DNA of 64,000 nt from Chryseobacterium culicis (GCF_900108365.1 NZ_FNWQ01000003.1:620001-684000), one strand, 5' to 3'. Positions 1 to 8,807 are shown, numbered from the stretch's first letter. The notes: generated by a model not told the origin, from the letters alone. Made by a program: numbers and translations.

Positions 1-179
1 TGCTGAATTATGCCTTAAAACTGGATGCAGCGTATGTATTTCCAACTAAAAAGAATCTTGTTGTAACCTGTCTGGATCAGATTGAAGAACATTTTAAGGT
101 AGAAAACATTGATGTGGAATTTGACGCTGTTTACGGATCCTATTCTCCGTATTCAAAAGATTTTAAACAGATTTTTTAA
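1..179 (+). CDS. 3' end of an unidentified gene (partial)
   Basis: An open frame runs in from the left edge and ends at the TAA at 177-179, giving about 58 C-terminal residues ending ...SKDFKQIF. I do not recognise the family from this fragment. It lies on the same strand and 69 bases upstream of the first gene of the ADP-ribose/RNA-end operon, so it may be the preceding member of that operon. The missing part lies outside the window, and no function is proposed. Confidence 0.6.
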   Translation, partial: LNYALKLDAAYVFPTKKNLVVTCLDQIEEHFKVENIDVEFDAVYGSYSPYSKDFKQIF

Positions 180-248
180 TTTCAAAAGAAGTAATCAGCC
201 TGAGGATTAAAGCTTTAATTTTATATTTAATGATTGAAAATAATAACC

Positions 249-662
249 ATGAAAACAACAACATTATATAGACCAGTAGGAGAAAAAGAAATGATTCTAA
301 TCTTAGAAAGCGGATTTAAAGAATTTCCTCCCAGATTAGATTGGCAACCCATTTTTTATCCTGTTCTTAATGAAGAATATGCTTCAGAGATTGCAGAAAA
401 ATGGAATACAAGAGACGAAGCAGGAAACTATCTTGGTTTTGTAACTCAGTTTGACGTATTGGAAGAAGTGGCAAATCAATATCCTGCACAGAATGTAGGA
501 GCCAGAAACCACAATGAATTATGGGTTCCTTCTGAGGATCTTAACAGCTTTAATAAGGCAATTGTAGGAGATATCAAAGTAATCAAAGTCTTTATAGGAG
601 ATGACTTTAAGAAGGGCGGAAGCGCTGAGGTGGAAGATTTGATGATCAACATAAAAAACTAA
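249..662 (+). CDS. ADP-ribosylation/crystallin J1-like small protein
   Basis: A 137-residue protein starting MKTTTLYRPVG with the block PPRLDWQPIFYPVLNEEYA and a later NVGARNHNELWVP segment. These match the small proteins routinely labelled 'ADP-ribosylation/crystallin J1' in bacteria; the biochemical activity of that family is not established. The ATG at 249 was chosen because family members start MKTTTLYRP; an upstream TTG at 234 would add five residues. No signal peptide or membrane segment is seen, so it should be cytoplasmic. It is first in a run of eight co-directional genes with gaps of 11 bases or less, all but two of which belong to NAD+/ADP-ribose families. The family call is from memory of the sequence pattern. 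Confidence 0.75.
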   Translation: MKTTTLYRPVGEKEMILILESGFKEFPPRLDWQPIFYPVLNEEYASEIAEKWNTRDEAGNYLGFVTQFDVLEEVANQYPAQNVGARNHNELWVPSEDLNSFNKAIVGDIKVIKVFIGDDFKKGGSAEVEDLMINIKN

Positions 663-664
663 CT

Positions 665-1480
665 ATGACTAATAAAGGAATGGCAAAAGATACTTTGGAT
701 ATCTTAGCTAAAAAATATTATATCAACGAACATAACGAAAAAATAAATATAGAAAACGAACTGGAAATCAGTAAAAAAGAAACCGTTCTTTTCACTCCGG
801 AACAACTTTCTGAAATGAAAGAATCTCCAATGCCGGAAACAAGTTTTGAAACAAAAATTGAAACCTGGAAATGCAGTTCTTTAAAAGCAATTTTACAATT
901 AGCTGAAGAAGAAAATCAGGAAAAGATCATGTGTCTGAACTTTGCATCAGCAAAAAATCCGGGCGGAGGATTTATCAATGGAGCAGAAGCACAGGAAGAA
1001 AGTCTGGCAAGAACTTCCGGACTGTATGAAAGCTTACTTCAGGCATGGGATTATTATACGATTCATCGGGCGATGGAATCCTGTTTTTATACAGACACCA
1101 TGATTTACAGTCCTAAAGTTCCCGTTTTTAGAAAAGACAAGGGAGAATTACTTCCAAAGCCTGTTTTATGCAATTTCATTACGTCTCCGGCAGTCAATGC
1201 AGGAGTGGTAAAACGTCAGGAACCGGAAAAGGCACATGAAATTCTTGATGCAATGGATCTCAGGATGGATAAAATGCTTTCACTGGCTCTACAACAGGGA
1301 AATGAAGTTTTGATCTTAGGGGCTTGGGGATGCGGGGTTTTCAAAAATGATCCAGAAGATATTGCAGGATTATTCAGGAAGCATCTTCAGGGGAAGTATA
1401 AAAATAAATTTAAAAGAGTGGTTTTTGCAGTACTTACTAAGAAAGAAGAAATGCTGAAACCGTTTGAAGAAATACAATGA
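665..1480 (+). CDS. TIGR02452 family microbial-type poly(ADP-ribose) glycohydrolase-like protein
   Basis: A 271-residue cytoplasmic protein. Residues 91-116 read NFASAKNPGGGFINGAEAQ then EESLAR, the hallmark of bacterial PARG-like macrodomains: a GGG loop (100-102) followed by QEE (110-112), whose second Glu is the catalytic residue in characterised PARGs. The C-terminal half carries the LGAWGCGVFKNDP segment typical of TIGR02452 (DUF2263). The expected role is hydrolysis of ADP-ribose from modified proteins or nucleic acids. It starts two bases after the preceding stop; ATG 680 is an alternative start. Its end overlaps the next gene by four bases (ATGA), so translation is probably coupled. 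The substrate in bacteria is unknown. Confidence 0.85.
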   Translation: MTNKGMAKDTLDILAKKYYINEHNEKINIENELEISKKETVLFTPEQLSEMKESPMPETSFETKIETWKCSSLKAILQLAEEENQEKIMCLNFASAKNPGGGFINGAEAQEESLARTSGLYESLLQAWDYYTIHRAMESCFYTDTMIYSPKVPVFRKDKGELLPKPVLCNFITSPAVNAGVVKRQEPEKAHEILDAMDLRMDKMLSLALQQGNEVLILGAWGCGVFKNDPEDIAGLFRKHLQGKYKNKFKRVVFAVLTKKEEMLKPFEEIQ

Positions 1481-2112
1481 ATCTTAAATTAAGAAGATAT
1501 AAAGAACAATTACAAGACTGGCCTCAACAGGGATATCACATCATGGCTCAATATGATAATGAGAAAGTTATAGTGTATCAGTCTTACAGAAAAGAAATTG
1601 GAGAATTTGCTGTTAAAAACCAATTTTTTGGCGGAAGTTTCAGCTTTGAAAGAATGACCTGGATAAAACCTAATTTCCTTTGGATGATGTATCGTAGTGG
1701 CTGGGGAAGGAAAGAAGATCAGGAAAGTGTTTTAGCAATTCATTTGAAGAAAGAAACATTTATAAACTATTTGGAAAATGCGGTACTTTCTTCTTACAGT
1801 AAAAAGCTTGGAATTTCAAGAGATGAATGGCAGGATCAGATAAAACAATCATCAGTAAGACTGCAGTGGGATCCGGATCATGATACTTTTGGAAATAAAC
1901 TGGAACGGAGAGCAATTCAGATTGGCTTGCGGAATAAATTTATTAAGACTTTTGCTAAGAATGATATTCTTTTCATTGAAAATATTTCTGATTTTGTGGC
2001 AGAACAATATCAGTTTGTATTGAACGATGATCTGGATAATCTGATTGTTCCTGAAGAAAAGCCATTATTATTTGATGACGAGGCTTTAAACACAAAACTC
2101 AATTTAAGATGA
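1477..2112 (+). CDS. DUF4291 family protein
   Basis: A 211-residue protein with the DUF4291 signatures [20 protein letters not shown] near the N-terminus and [18 protein letters not shown] around residues 60-77. It is soluble with no signal peptide. The function of DUF4291 is not known. Its placement between a PARG-like gene (4-base overlap upstream) and a macrodomain gene (4-base overlap downstream) suggests involvement in NAD+/ADP-ribose or RNA-end metabolism; this is inference from context only. Confidence 0.8.
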   Translation: MNLKLRRYKEQLQDWPQQGYHIMAQYDNEKVIVYQSYRKEIGEFAVKNQFFGGSFSFERMTWIKPNFLWMMYRSGWGRKEDQESVLAIHLKKETFINYLENAVLSSYSKKLGISRDEWQDQIKQSSVRLQWDPDHDTFGNKLERRAIQIGLRNKFIKTFAKNDILFIENISDFVAEQYQFVLNDDLDNLIVPEEKPLLFDDEALNTKLNLR

Positions 2113-2615
2113 AAATTGAATTAATAAAAGGAGACATTACAAAAATCCAAGCTGATGCCATTGTCAATGCAGCCAACTCATCCTTACTTGGAGGCGGCGG
2201 TGTAGATGGAGCTATTCATAGAGCTGGAGGTCCTCAGATATTGGAAGAATGCAAAGCGATAAGAAACAGACAAGGAAAATGCAAAACGGGAGAAGCTGTA
2301 GTAACCAATGCAGGAAATCTACCTGCAAAATACGTTATTCATACCGTAGGTCCTGTTTGGAATGGCCATGAAGAAAAAGAATCAATGCTTCTGGCCAACT
2401 GTTATCGCAATTCTTTGAAATTAGCAGAAAGTCTTGGTGTAAAAACCATTGCTTTTCCTAATATTAGTACAGGAATTTATAGGTTTCCAAAAGAGCTGGC
2501 AGGAAAAATAGCAGCAGATGAGGTCAGAAAATTTCAATCAGAAATCATTGAGAAAGTTATTTTTGTCTGTTTTGATGATGAGAATGAAATGATTTACAAT
2601 AAATTATTAGAGTAA
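2109..2615 (+). CDS. Macrodomain protein, O-acetyl-ADP-ribose deacetylase (YmdB type)
   Basis: A 168-residue stand-alone macrodomain. The start [20 protein letters not shown] followed by [15 protein letters not shown] is the classical MacroD/YmdB ADP-ribose-binding site (Asn20 and Asn23; GGGVDGAI 29-36), and a second ligand loop [12 protein letters not shown] lies near residue 117. Family members remove O-acetyl-ADP-ribose (the sirtuin product) and mono-ADP-ribose from acidic residues, and many also hydrolyse ADP-ribose 1''-phosphate. The last two are exactly the by-products expected from the sirtuin and Tpt1 genes that follow. It overlaps the DUF4291 gene by four bases and ends five bases before the sirtuin gene. 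Confidence 0.9.
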   Translation: MKIELIKGDITKIQADAIVNAANSSLLGGGGVDGAIHRAGGPQILEECKAIRNRQGKCKTGEAVVTNAGNLPAKYVIHTVGPVWNGHEEKESMLLANCYRNSLKLAESLGVKTIAFPNISTGIYRFPKELAGKIAADEVRKFQSEIIEKVIFVCFDDENEMIYNKLLE

Positions 2616-2619
2616 ACCA

Positions 2620-3306
2620 ATGAAAAAACTAACCATATTAAGCGGCGCCGGAATAAGCGCCGAAAGCGGAATAAAAACGTTCAGAGACGGAGACGGTCTT
2701 TGGGAAAATCATAATGTAACAGATGTGGCAAGTCCGGAAGGATGGAGAAGAGACAGAGCTTTAGTTCTTGAATTTTACAACCAGAGAAGACGCCAGCTTC
2801 ATGAAGTACAGCCGAACGAAGCACACCAATTGCTGGCAGAGCTGGAAAAATATTTTGAAGTTCAGATTGTTACCCAAAATATAGATGATCTTCACGAAAG
2901 AGCAGGATCTACCGATATTCTTCATATTCACGGAGAATTGTTCAAGTCATGTTCCTGTAACAATAAAAACCTGATTTATGAACAAAAAGAGGATATCAAT
3001 ATCGGAGACAAAGCAGAAGATGGAGCACAATTAAGACCATTTATCGTTTGGTTTGGAGAAGACGTTCCATTGTATCATACGGCGCGAGAAATCGTAAAAG
3101 AGGCGGACATTCTGCTGGTAATCGGAACCTCTTTGCAGGTATATCCTGCTGCCGGGCTGATTCATGATATTAAAGATGACTGTCTTCTCATCGTCATCAA
3201 TCCTAATGAAACAGGATTCGGATACGGACAAAGAGCCGTAGTGATGAAAGAAACAGCCACACAAGGAATGAAATTATTGTTTGATAAATTAGTCAATTTA
3301 GCCTAA
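2620..3306 (+). CDS. cobB: SIR2 family NAD-dependent protein deacylase
   Basis: A 228-residue sirtuin. It shows the NAD-binding GAGISAESGIKTFR (9-22), QNIDDLHERAG (86-96) with catalytic His104 in HIHGEL, and FIVWFGEDVP. Tyr53 and Arg56 in EFYNQRRR are the class III (Sirt5/CobB) pair that recognises succinyl- or malonyl-lysine. The zinc module is reduced: only Cys111 and Cys113 remain, and the second Cys pair before LRPFIVWFG is missing, so the protein probably does not bind structural zinc. It consumes NAD+ and makes O-acyl-ADP-ribose, a substrate for the preceding macrodomain. Its stop overlaps the next start by one base (TAATG). Confidence 0.9.
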   Translation: MKKLTILSGAGISAESGIKTFRDGDGLWENHNVTDVASPEGWRRDRALVLEFYNQRRRQLHEVQPNEAHQLLAELEKYFEVQIVTQNIDDLHERAGSTDILHIHGELFKSCSCNNKNLIYEQKEDINIGDKAEDGAQLRPFIVWFGEDVPLYHTAREIVKEADILLVIGTSLQVYPAAGLIHDIKDDCLLIVINPNETGFGYGQRAVVMKETATQGMKLLFDKLVNLA

Positions 3307-4247
3307 TGGAAAACAAAGTAAAAGCTGGAATTATGGGCGTCTGTATTGGAGATGCGCTTGGAGTTCCGGTGGAATTCAGAAGCAGAGAACAACTTAAGCG
3401 TTCTCCTGTTACTAAGATGCGTGCTTTGGGAACCCATCACCAGCCTGTAGGCACATGGAGTGATGATGGTTCCTTGACGTTATGTCTTGCAGATAGTTTG
3501 TGTAACGGATATAACCTTGAAAATATAGCTCTGAAGTTTTTGCAGTGGTATAATGCAGAAATTTGGACTCCTCATGGGCGTGTTTTCGATATAGGAATTG
3601 CTACAAGACAAGCGATATATAAAGTCAGTAAAGGATATACTCCTCAATTATGCGGGGGAACAAGTGAGTTTGATAATGGTAACGGATCTTTAATGAGAAT
3701 TTTACCATTATTATTCTACATTAAAAATTTTCCTATTGAAAAAAGGTTTGATAGAATTAAGGAGGTTTCTTCAATAACACACGGACATATTCGTTCAGTG
3801 ATTGCATGTTTTATTTATTTGGAGCTTTTGTTGGAAATCTTAAATGGAGCAGAAAAGTTTGATGCGTATCATAAAATGCAACAAACAGTAAAGCATTTTT
3901 TAGACTTTAATCTTGTTTGTTCTCAATCAGAAATGGATAAATTTGAAAAAATTTTAAACAAAAATATATTTGAATTTGATGAGGAAAAAATAGGTTCAAG
4001 TGGATATGTTCTTCACAGCCTTGAGGCTTCTCTATGGTGTTTTCTCAATTCAGAAAGCTATTCTGAAGCAGTTTTAAAAGCAGTAAATCTGGGAGAAGAT
4101 ACCGATACAACAGGAGCCATCACCGGAGGTATTGCCGGAATTTATTATGGTTATGAAAACATTCCTAAAGAATGGATTGCTGAGCTGGTGAGGAAAGATG
4201 ATATTGAAGAACTCTGTGAGAAATTGCATCAAAAATTAATGAACTAA
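3306..4247 (+). CDS. ADP-ribosylglycohydrolase family protein
   Basis: A 313-residue DraG/ARH-fold enzyme. Metal-ligand motifs are visible: GDALGVPVEF at 15-24, TWSDDGSLTLCLAD at 50-63 (the W-S-D-D Mg ligands) and LGEDTDTTGAITGG in the last quarter, plus the internal NGNGSLMRILPL. Members cleave ADP-ribose from arginine, serine or small-molecule acceptors using two Mg2+ ions. Which bond this copy cleaves cannot be read from sequence. It overlaps the sirtuin gene by one base and sits 10 bases before the Tpt1 gene. Confidence 0.92.
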   Translation: MENKVKAGIMGVCIGDALGVPVEFRSREQLKRSPVTKMRALGTHHQPVGTWSDDGSLTLCLADSLCNGYNLENIALKFLQWYNAEIWTPHGRVFDIGIATRQAIYKVSKGYTPQLCGGTSEFDNGNGSLMRILPLLFYIKNFPIEKRFDRIKEVSSITHGHIRSVIACFIYLELLLEILNGAEKFDAYHKMQQTVKHFLDFNLVCSQSEMDKFEKILNKNIFEFDEEKIGSSGYVLHSLEASLWCFLNSESYSEAVLKAVNLGEDTDTTGAITGGIAGIYYGYENIPKEWIAELVRKDDIEELCEKLHQKLMN

Positions 4248-4257
4248 AACACAAACC

Positions 4258-4800
4258 ATGAACGAAATAGAAAAGAAAAAAATAAGTAAATTTTTAAGCC
4301 TGATTCTACGGCATCAGCCGGAAACAATCGGTCTGAAATTAGATGAAAACGGCTGGGCAGATGTAGAAGAGCTGAGAGCGAAATCAGCCAAAAGAAAAAT
4401 ATATTTTAGTCCCGAAGAATTAGATGAGGTAGTAGAAACCAACAATAAAAAGCGTTTTGCCTTTAATGAAGACAAAACCATGATCCGGGCAAGTCAGGGA
4501 CATTCAATTGATATAGATCTGGCTCTGGAAGCAATACAGCCTCCTGAATATCTCTATCATGGAACTGCAGAATCTAATATTTCTTCGATTTTAGAAAAAG
4601 GAATTGAAAAAAGAACCCGTCAGCATGTACACTTAAGTGCTGATAAAGAGACAGCTACAAAGGTCGGAATGAGACACGGTAAACCAGTAATTCTCACCAT
4701 CAGAACCGGAACAATGCATCAGGATGGTTTATCTTTCTACCAGTCTGCAAACGGAGTATGGCTGACAGATTTTGTAGATGCCAAATACATTTCGAAGTAA
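4258..4800 (+). CDS. kptA: RNA 2'-phosphotransferase, Tpt1/KptA family
   Basis: A 180-residue full-length Tpt1. The N-terminal winged helix carries ISKFLSLILRHQPE with the catalytic Arg18-His19 pair, followed by LKLDENGWADVEEL and KKRFAF. The C-terminal ADP-ribosyltransferase fold contains LYHGTAESNISSILEKGI and RQHVHLS. The enzyme transfers an internal RNA 2'-phosphate to NAD+, yielding ADP-ribose 1'',2''-cyclic phosphate, a product that fits the macrodomain gene and possibly the phosphoesterase in this operon. Bacteria lack the fungal tRNA-splicing substrate; repair of 2'-phosphate-marked RNA is the usual proposal. Confidence 0.93.
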   Translation: MNEIEKKKISKFLSLILRHQPETIGLKLDENGWADVEELRAKSAKRKIYFSPEELDEVVETNNKKRFAFNEDKTMIRASQGHSIDIDLALEAIQPPEYLYHGTAESNISSILEKGIEKRTRQHVHLSADKETATKVGMRHGKPVILTIRTGTMHQDGLSFYQSANGVWLTDFVDAKYISK

Positions 4801-4802
4801 AA

Positions 4803-5531
4803 ATGAGCAGAACACTAGTCATAGGAGACATTCACGGAGGATTTAAAGCCCTGCAGCAGGTTCTTGAAAGAGCAGGCGTGACAGAAAATGATCAGCTGAT
4901 CTTTCTCGGAGATTACGTAGACGGATGGAGCGAGTCTTCACAAATCATACAGTTCTTAATCGAACTTTCCGAAAAACAAAAATGTATTTTCATCAAAGGA
5001 AATCATGATGCATGGTGCGAAGACTGGCTTTCATTAGGACAAAAACCTGATGTATGGCTTTTCAACGGAGGAACAAGTAGCATAGAAAGTTATGCTGATT
5101 ATGCTCTTGAAGAGTTGGATAACCACCTCGAATTCTTTCAGAAGATGAGAAACTATTATATTGATGATCAGAACCGGCTGTTTATTCATGCCGGATATGC
5201 CTCCATGCACGGCCCTGAAAAAGAGGTGTACTCCAGCAATTACCGCTGGGACAGAACCCTCTGGGAAACTGCTGTGGCAATGGATAAAAAACTGGATAAA
5301 AATTCAGAATTATATCCCAAAAGGCTGCTTCTGTATAAAGAAATATTCATTGGACATACTCCAACGCTCGATATAGGAATTAAAACACCCGCCCATAAAG
5401 CCAATATCTGGAATATGGACACCGGAGCTGCCTATACCGGATCTTTATCCATCATGGATATTGACAGTAAGCAGTTCTGGCAAAGCGATCCGCTTCCTTC
5501 CCTGTACCCCAAGGAAAATGGAAGGAATTAA
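4803..5531 (+). CDS. Calcineurin-like metallophosphoesterase (PrpE/PP-family)
   Basis: A 242-residue enzyme with all phosphoesterase motifs in order: GDIHGGF (8-14), FLGDYVDGW, KGNHDAW, IHAGY and GHTP, so the dinuclear metal site should be complete. The closest general types are PP1-like or PrpE/ApaH-like bacterial phosphatases acting on phosphoproteins, Np4N or nucleotide phosphates. The ATG at 4803 lies two bases after the kptA stop; a longer frame from 4758 would overlap kptA and lacks family support. As the last gene of the ADP-ribose/RNA operon it could dephosphorylate ADP-ribose phosphates or RNA ends; that is inference. Confidence 0.85.
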   Translation: MSRTLVIGDIHGGFKALQQVLERAGVTENDQLIFLGDYVDGWSESSQIIQFLIELSEKQKCIFIKGNHDAWCEDWLSLGQKPDVWLFNGGTSSIESYADYALEELDNHLEFFQKMRNYYIDDQNRLFIHAGYASMHGPEKEVYSSNYRWDRTLWETAVAMDKKLDKNSELYPKRLLLYKEIFIGHTPTLDIGIKTPAHKANIWNMDTGAAYTGSLSIMDIDSKQFWQSDPLPSLYPKENGRN

Positions 5532-5573
5532 GTGAAACAGAACAATAATAGGTTTTTGTTATGAAGATAAATC

Positions 5574-5606
5574 AAACCACACAGATTTTCAATGTCTGTG
5601 TGGTTT
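5574..5606 (+). terminator. Terminator of the ADP-ribose/RNA operon
   Basis: A perfect 12-bp inverted repeat (AAACCACACAGA with TCTGTGTGGTTT, 9-base loop) is followed by CTATTTT. It ends the operon 42 bases after the phosphoesterase stop and shows that the following peptidase gene should start downstream of it. Confidence 0.85.
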
Positions 5607-5689
5607 CTATTTTAAAAATATTTTACCCCTCAGCATACGCTCATTTTTCGCAAAAGATGATTAATTTTAAAGTCCGAAAAATGACTTCA

Positions 5690-7414
5690 ATGAAACTCAA
5701 ATATCTTTTGTTCACCCTGAGTTCAACTTTGTTTTTGGCTCAAAAATCATTTCAGACCCCTTTTGAAAAAGGAAATGGAAACCAGACCGTTACCTACGAT
5801 GAAATGAACAGCTACTATGAGAATTTAGCCAAAAACTTTAATACCATTCAATACCTTAAAAAAGGAGAAGATGATAATGGAAAGCCGATTTATGTTGTTA
5901 TTTATAATCCATTCGCCGAAAAAGATCCTGAAAAATTAAGAAAAGATAAAGCCATTCTCTTCGTCAATAATGGGATTCATCCTGGAGAACCGGACGGAAT
6001 TGATGCTACGATGATGCTGATGAGAGATCTTGCCACTAAAAAGATTAAAACGCCACAGAATTTTATTATTGCTGCTATTTCTGCGTATAATGTAAGTGGA
6101 ATGCTCAACAGAGGTTCATATTCAAGAGCCAATCAAAATGGGCCGGAACAGTATGGTTTCAGAGGAAATGCCAGGAATTATGACCTAAACAGGGATTTTA
6201 TCAAGGCAGATTCCAAAAATGCCCGAAGCTTTCAGGAAATCTACCAGTGGCTGAAGCCCGACGTTTTCATTGATAACCATGTAAGCAACGGAGCAGATTA
6301 TCAATACACATTTACCTATATTTCTACCTTTAAAGAACGTTTGGGGAACATTCTCGGGAACTATTTTTACAATGACTATCAGGCTAAAAATCTTGAGGAT
6401 ATGAAGAAACTCGGGTACGAAAGTACTCCTTATGTCAATATTCACGGAGATGTTCCCGAAGTGGGATTTGCCTCATTTGAAGACTCTCCGCGGTATTCCA
6501 CAGGGTATGCCTCTCTTTTCAACTCCTTAGGAACCGTTCCCGAAACCCATATGCTGAAACCTTATGACAAAAGGGTAGATGCTACTTATAAATATATGTT
6601 GGTCAATCTACAGAATCTGGATCAAGATTATCAGAAAATAAAGCAGCTTCGCATTGAAAATTTAAAACAATATCAGGCAGGAAAGCAATATGGTATCCGT
6701 TGGAAAATAGATTCCACAAAGTTTTCTACCATGGATTTTAAAGGATATGAAGGAAAATACAAACCCAGTGATGTTTCAGGCAAATCGAGGCTGTATTATG
6801 ACAGAAACAAACCCTTTACAAAGAATATAAAACTGTTTACAACTGCTGTTCCTACAGGATATATTACCATTCCGAAGTATTATGTAATTCCACAGTCGCA
6901 GTACCGCGTGATTGAAGAATTTAAAAGAAATAAAATTCAGATGAAACCGATACAGAGAGACAGCACGATGGCGGTTGAATCTTATAAAATCAAAGACTTT
7001 AAAACCGTTAAAAACCCTTATGAAGGCCATTATCTGCATTTTGAAACAACGGTTGACGCTTCCCACAAGAATCTGACATTTACAGCTGGTGATTATCTTG
7101 TTCCTACGAATCAGCCAGGGGTTAAATATATTATAGAAACCCTTGAACCTGAAGCATTAGACTCATTTTTCAACTGGAATTTCTTTGACGGAATTCTGGC
7201 TCAGAAAGAATATTATTCCGCCTATATCTTCGAGGATACAGCCGCTGAACTTCTGAAAAGGGATAAAAAACTGAAAGAAGCTTTTGAAGCAGCAAAAGCA
7301 TCGGATAAAAAGTTATCTGAAGACGGAGATGCACAGCTGGATTGGGTGTACAGGCATTCTCCTTATTTTGAAGAAAAAACATTCAGACAGTATCCGGTTT
7401 TCAGAGTGTTGTAA
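5690..7414 (+). CDS. Secreted M14 family zinc carboxypeptidase
   Basis: A 574-residue protein with a Sec signal peptide (MKLKYLLFTLSSTLFLAQ). The M14 zinc site is present: NNGIHPGEPDG gives His97 and Glu100, DVFIDNHVSNG gives the third ligand near residue 188, NYDLNRDFIKAD supplies the substrate-binding Asn/Arg, and VPETHM near 285 supplies the general-base Glu. About 250 residues of C-terminal extension follow the catalytic domain, as in large Bacteroidota M14 proteins. The frame is open further upstream, but those codons cross the terminator at 5574-5606, so ATG 5690 (or 5681) is preferred. It is expected in the periplasm or outside the cell, trimming peptides or wall fragments. Confidence 0.88.
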   Translation: MKLKYLLFTLSSTLFLAQKSFQTPFEKGNGNQTVTYDEMNSYYENLAKNFNTIQYLKKGEDDNGKPIYVVIYNPFAEKDPEKLRKDKAILFVNNGIHPGEPDGIDATMMLMRDLATKKIKTPQNFIIAAISAYNVSGMLNRGSYSRANQNGPEQYGFRGNARNYDLNRDFIKADSKNARSFQEIYQWLKPDVFIDNHVSNGADYQYTFTYISTFKERLGNILGNYFYNDYQAKNLEDMKKLGYESTPYVNIHGDVPEVGFASFEDSPRYSTGYASLFNSLGTVPETHMLKPYDKRVDATYKYMLVNLQNLDQDYQKIKQLRIENLKQYQAGKQYGIRWKIDSTKFSTMDFKGYEGKYKPSDVSGKSRLYYDRNKPFTKNIKLFTTAVPTGYITIPKYYVIPQSQYRVIEEFKRNKIQMKPIQRDSTMAVESYKIKDFKTVKNPYEGHYLHFETTVDASHKNLTFTAGDYLVPTNQPGVKYIIETLEPEALDSFFNWNFFDGILAQKEYYSAYIFEDTAAELLKRDKKLKEAFEAAKASDKKLSEDGDAQLDWVYRHSPYFEEKTFRQYPVFRVL

Positions 7415-7441
7415 ATAATTGATATTGAATAGATAAACTAA

Positions 7442-7472
7442 AAAAAGACGTTTCAAAATGAAACGTCTTTTT
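7442..7472. terminator. Bidirectional terminator between convergent genes
   Basis: A perfect 13-bp stem (AAAAAGACGTTTC with GAAACGTCTTTTT) around a 5-base loop has A-runs and T-runs on both sides. It serves the M14 gene on the plus strand and the cupin-8 gene on the minus strand. Confidence 0.9.
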
Positions 7473-7474
7473 AA

Positions 7475-8356
7475 TTATCTTGGTAAGCCTCTTTTCAAGG
7501 CCATTTCTGCTCTTTTAACGGCCATTTTCTCTTTCCAGTCCATATAGCTCTTTTTAAAGTTTGACTTCATAATGTCGTCAAATTTACGCTGTACCGTAAG
7601 ATTCCAAAGAGAGTGTGCTTTTACCGCCCATGATTTGTCCCATGCTCTCAAAGAAATAGAGAAGCTTCCATCCAGATATTTCATCCAGTGCCACCATCCG
7701 GTCGGCATGAATAAAGTATCACCATGCTCAAGATAACATTCAATTCCTTCTACACCATCCAGTGCCGGGAATTTTGTGAAATCAGGATTTTCTATATCAT
7801 AATCCTCCAGTGCATAAGTAGCATATGGAATCTGGTATAGCCTTTCCTTCCACTTGTAATCAAAAAGCAGAATATGCTTCCTTCCATTGAAGTGGGTATG
7901 GAAAATATGAGCCATGTCAATATCAAAGTGAAGGAACGTTACAGATCCCTTTCCGCCAAAGAACATGTTGGGATATTTATCCAGAAAACCTCCCATAAGA
8001 TCTTTTGGAGAAATATAATCTTCCAGAAGCTTAGGGGCATATTTTATGGGGTCAAAAAGAAATATTCTGAGATCAGTGGGCTCACGCTGAATAAGATCTA
8101 TATAGTCTCCAAACTTCATTTTTGCCGCCGCTGCATTGATGGGCGCAGAAGGATCTGCCTTTGAGCTGTCATATAGCGGAACCTCCACATCTCCTACAAC
8201 CTCCTTCATATATTCCATCGTCCATTTCTGGTAAGCGGGCCAGTTTTTTGCCATATTCCTGATGACAACGGGCCTTCTTGGCTTCAGATATTTTTCGTAG
8301 AAATCTTCTTTCGAAATATCCTCTACAATATCTATAGGCTTTAAAATAATTCCCAT
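7475..8356 (-). CDS. Cupin-8/JmjC-type Fe(II) 2-oxoglutarate-dependent hydroxylase
   Basis: A 293-residue protein of the cupin_8 (JmjC-like) family. RRPVVIRNMAKNWPAYQKW near the N-terminus, FLHFDIDMAHIFHTHFNGRKHILLFD in the middle (candidate HxD iron ligands) and GDTLFMPTGWWHWMKYL (candidate distal His) are the expected core. It has no signal peptide. Family members hydroxylate protein or RNA-associated side chains, and the substrate here is unknown. It is monocistronic and convergent with the M14 gene. Confidence 0.82.
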   Translation of the reverse strand: MGIILKPIDIVEDISKEDFYEKYLKPRRPVVIRNMAKNWPAYQKWTMEYMKEVVGDVEVPLYDSSKADPSAPINAAAAKMKFGDYIDLIQREPTDLRIFLFDPIKYAPKLLEDYISPKDLMGGFLDKYPNMFFGGKGSVTFLHFDIDMAHIFHTHFNGRKHILLFDYKWKERLYQIPYATYALEDYDIENPDFTKFPALDGVEGIECYLEHGDTLFMPTGWWHWMKYLDGSFSISLRAWDKSWAVKAHSLWNLTVQRKFDDIMKSNFKKSYMDWKEKMAVKRAEMALKRGLPR

Positions 8357-8807
8357 TTTATAAATTTTATGTTACAAAATTATTAAATATATATTTATGT
8401 CACAGCGTTTAATTTTTTTTTAATCTATGATTCAAATCAGATTTTACTATCTGGTCTAAATAAGAATATTAATATTTTTTCTTTAGTTGAAAATTGTTGT
8501 TATTATACTCAATATGACAATGTTCGTCCGGATTACGTTACACAGTTTTTAAAAAGTAATTCATAGATACTTTTAAAGATTTTACAGGCCAACTATAGAT
8601 TTTGAAAGAATTTGATGATCGGTATACTAATGGGCAGAGAACTGTAATTTGATCCGGAATAAAAAAGGATTTTAATAAAAATACAATCGTTAAAAAAATA
8701 TCACTATGTTTGTAGTGATAAAGATTTAACCTTTATCTATAAAATTCATCTTTATAAAAAGTGTAACAAAAAGCGAGATTCATTAACTAATTGAGCAAAT
8801 AATAAGT
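8357..8807. other. 451-base divergent intergenic region
   Basis: AT-rich and without a convincing reading frame. It separates the cupin-8 gene (minus) from the large outer membrane protein (plus). The only clear structure is the palindrome over a -7 box at 8699-8720, listed separately. Confidence 0.6.
8699..8720 (+). promoter_or_regulatory. Candidate promoter overlapped by an 8-bp-arm palindrome
   Basis: TATGTTTG at 8705-8712 fits the Bacteroidota -7 consensus TAnnTTTG. It sits inside an inverted repeat, TATCACTA (8699-8706) and TAGTGATA (8713-8720) with 6 bases between. A protein bound to the palindrome would block or remodel the promoter of the downstream outer membrane gene. No -33 TTTG is obvious. 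Confidence 0.45.

Noticed and set aside
5561..5689. Upstream extension of the M14 peptidase
   Set aside because: It would cross a perfect terminator hairpin and precede the signal peptide by 43 residues.
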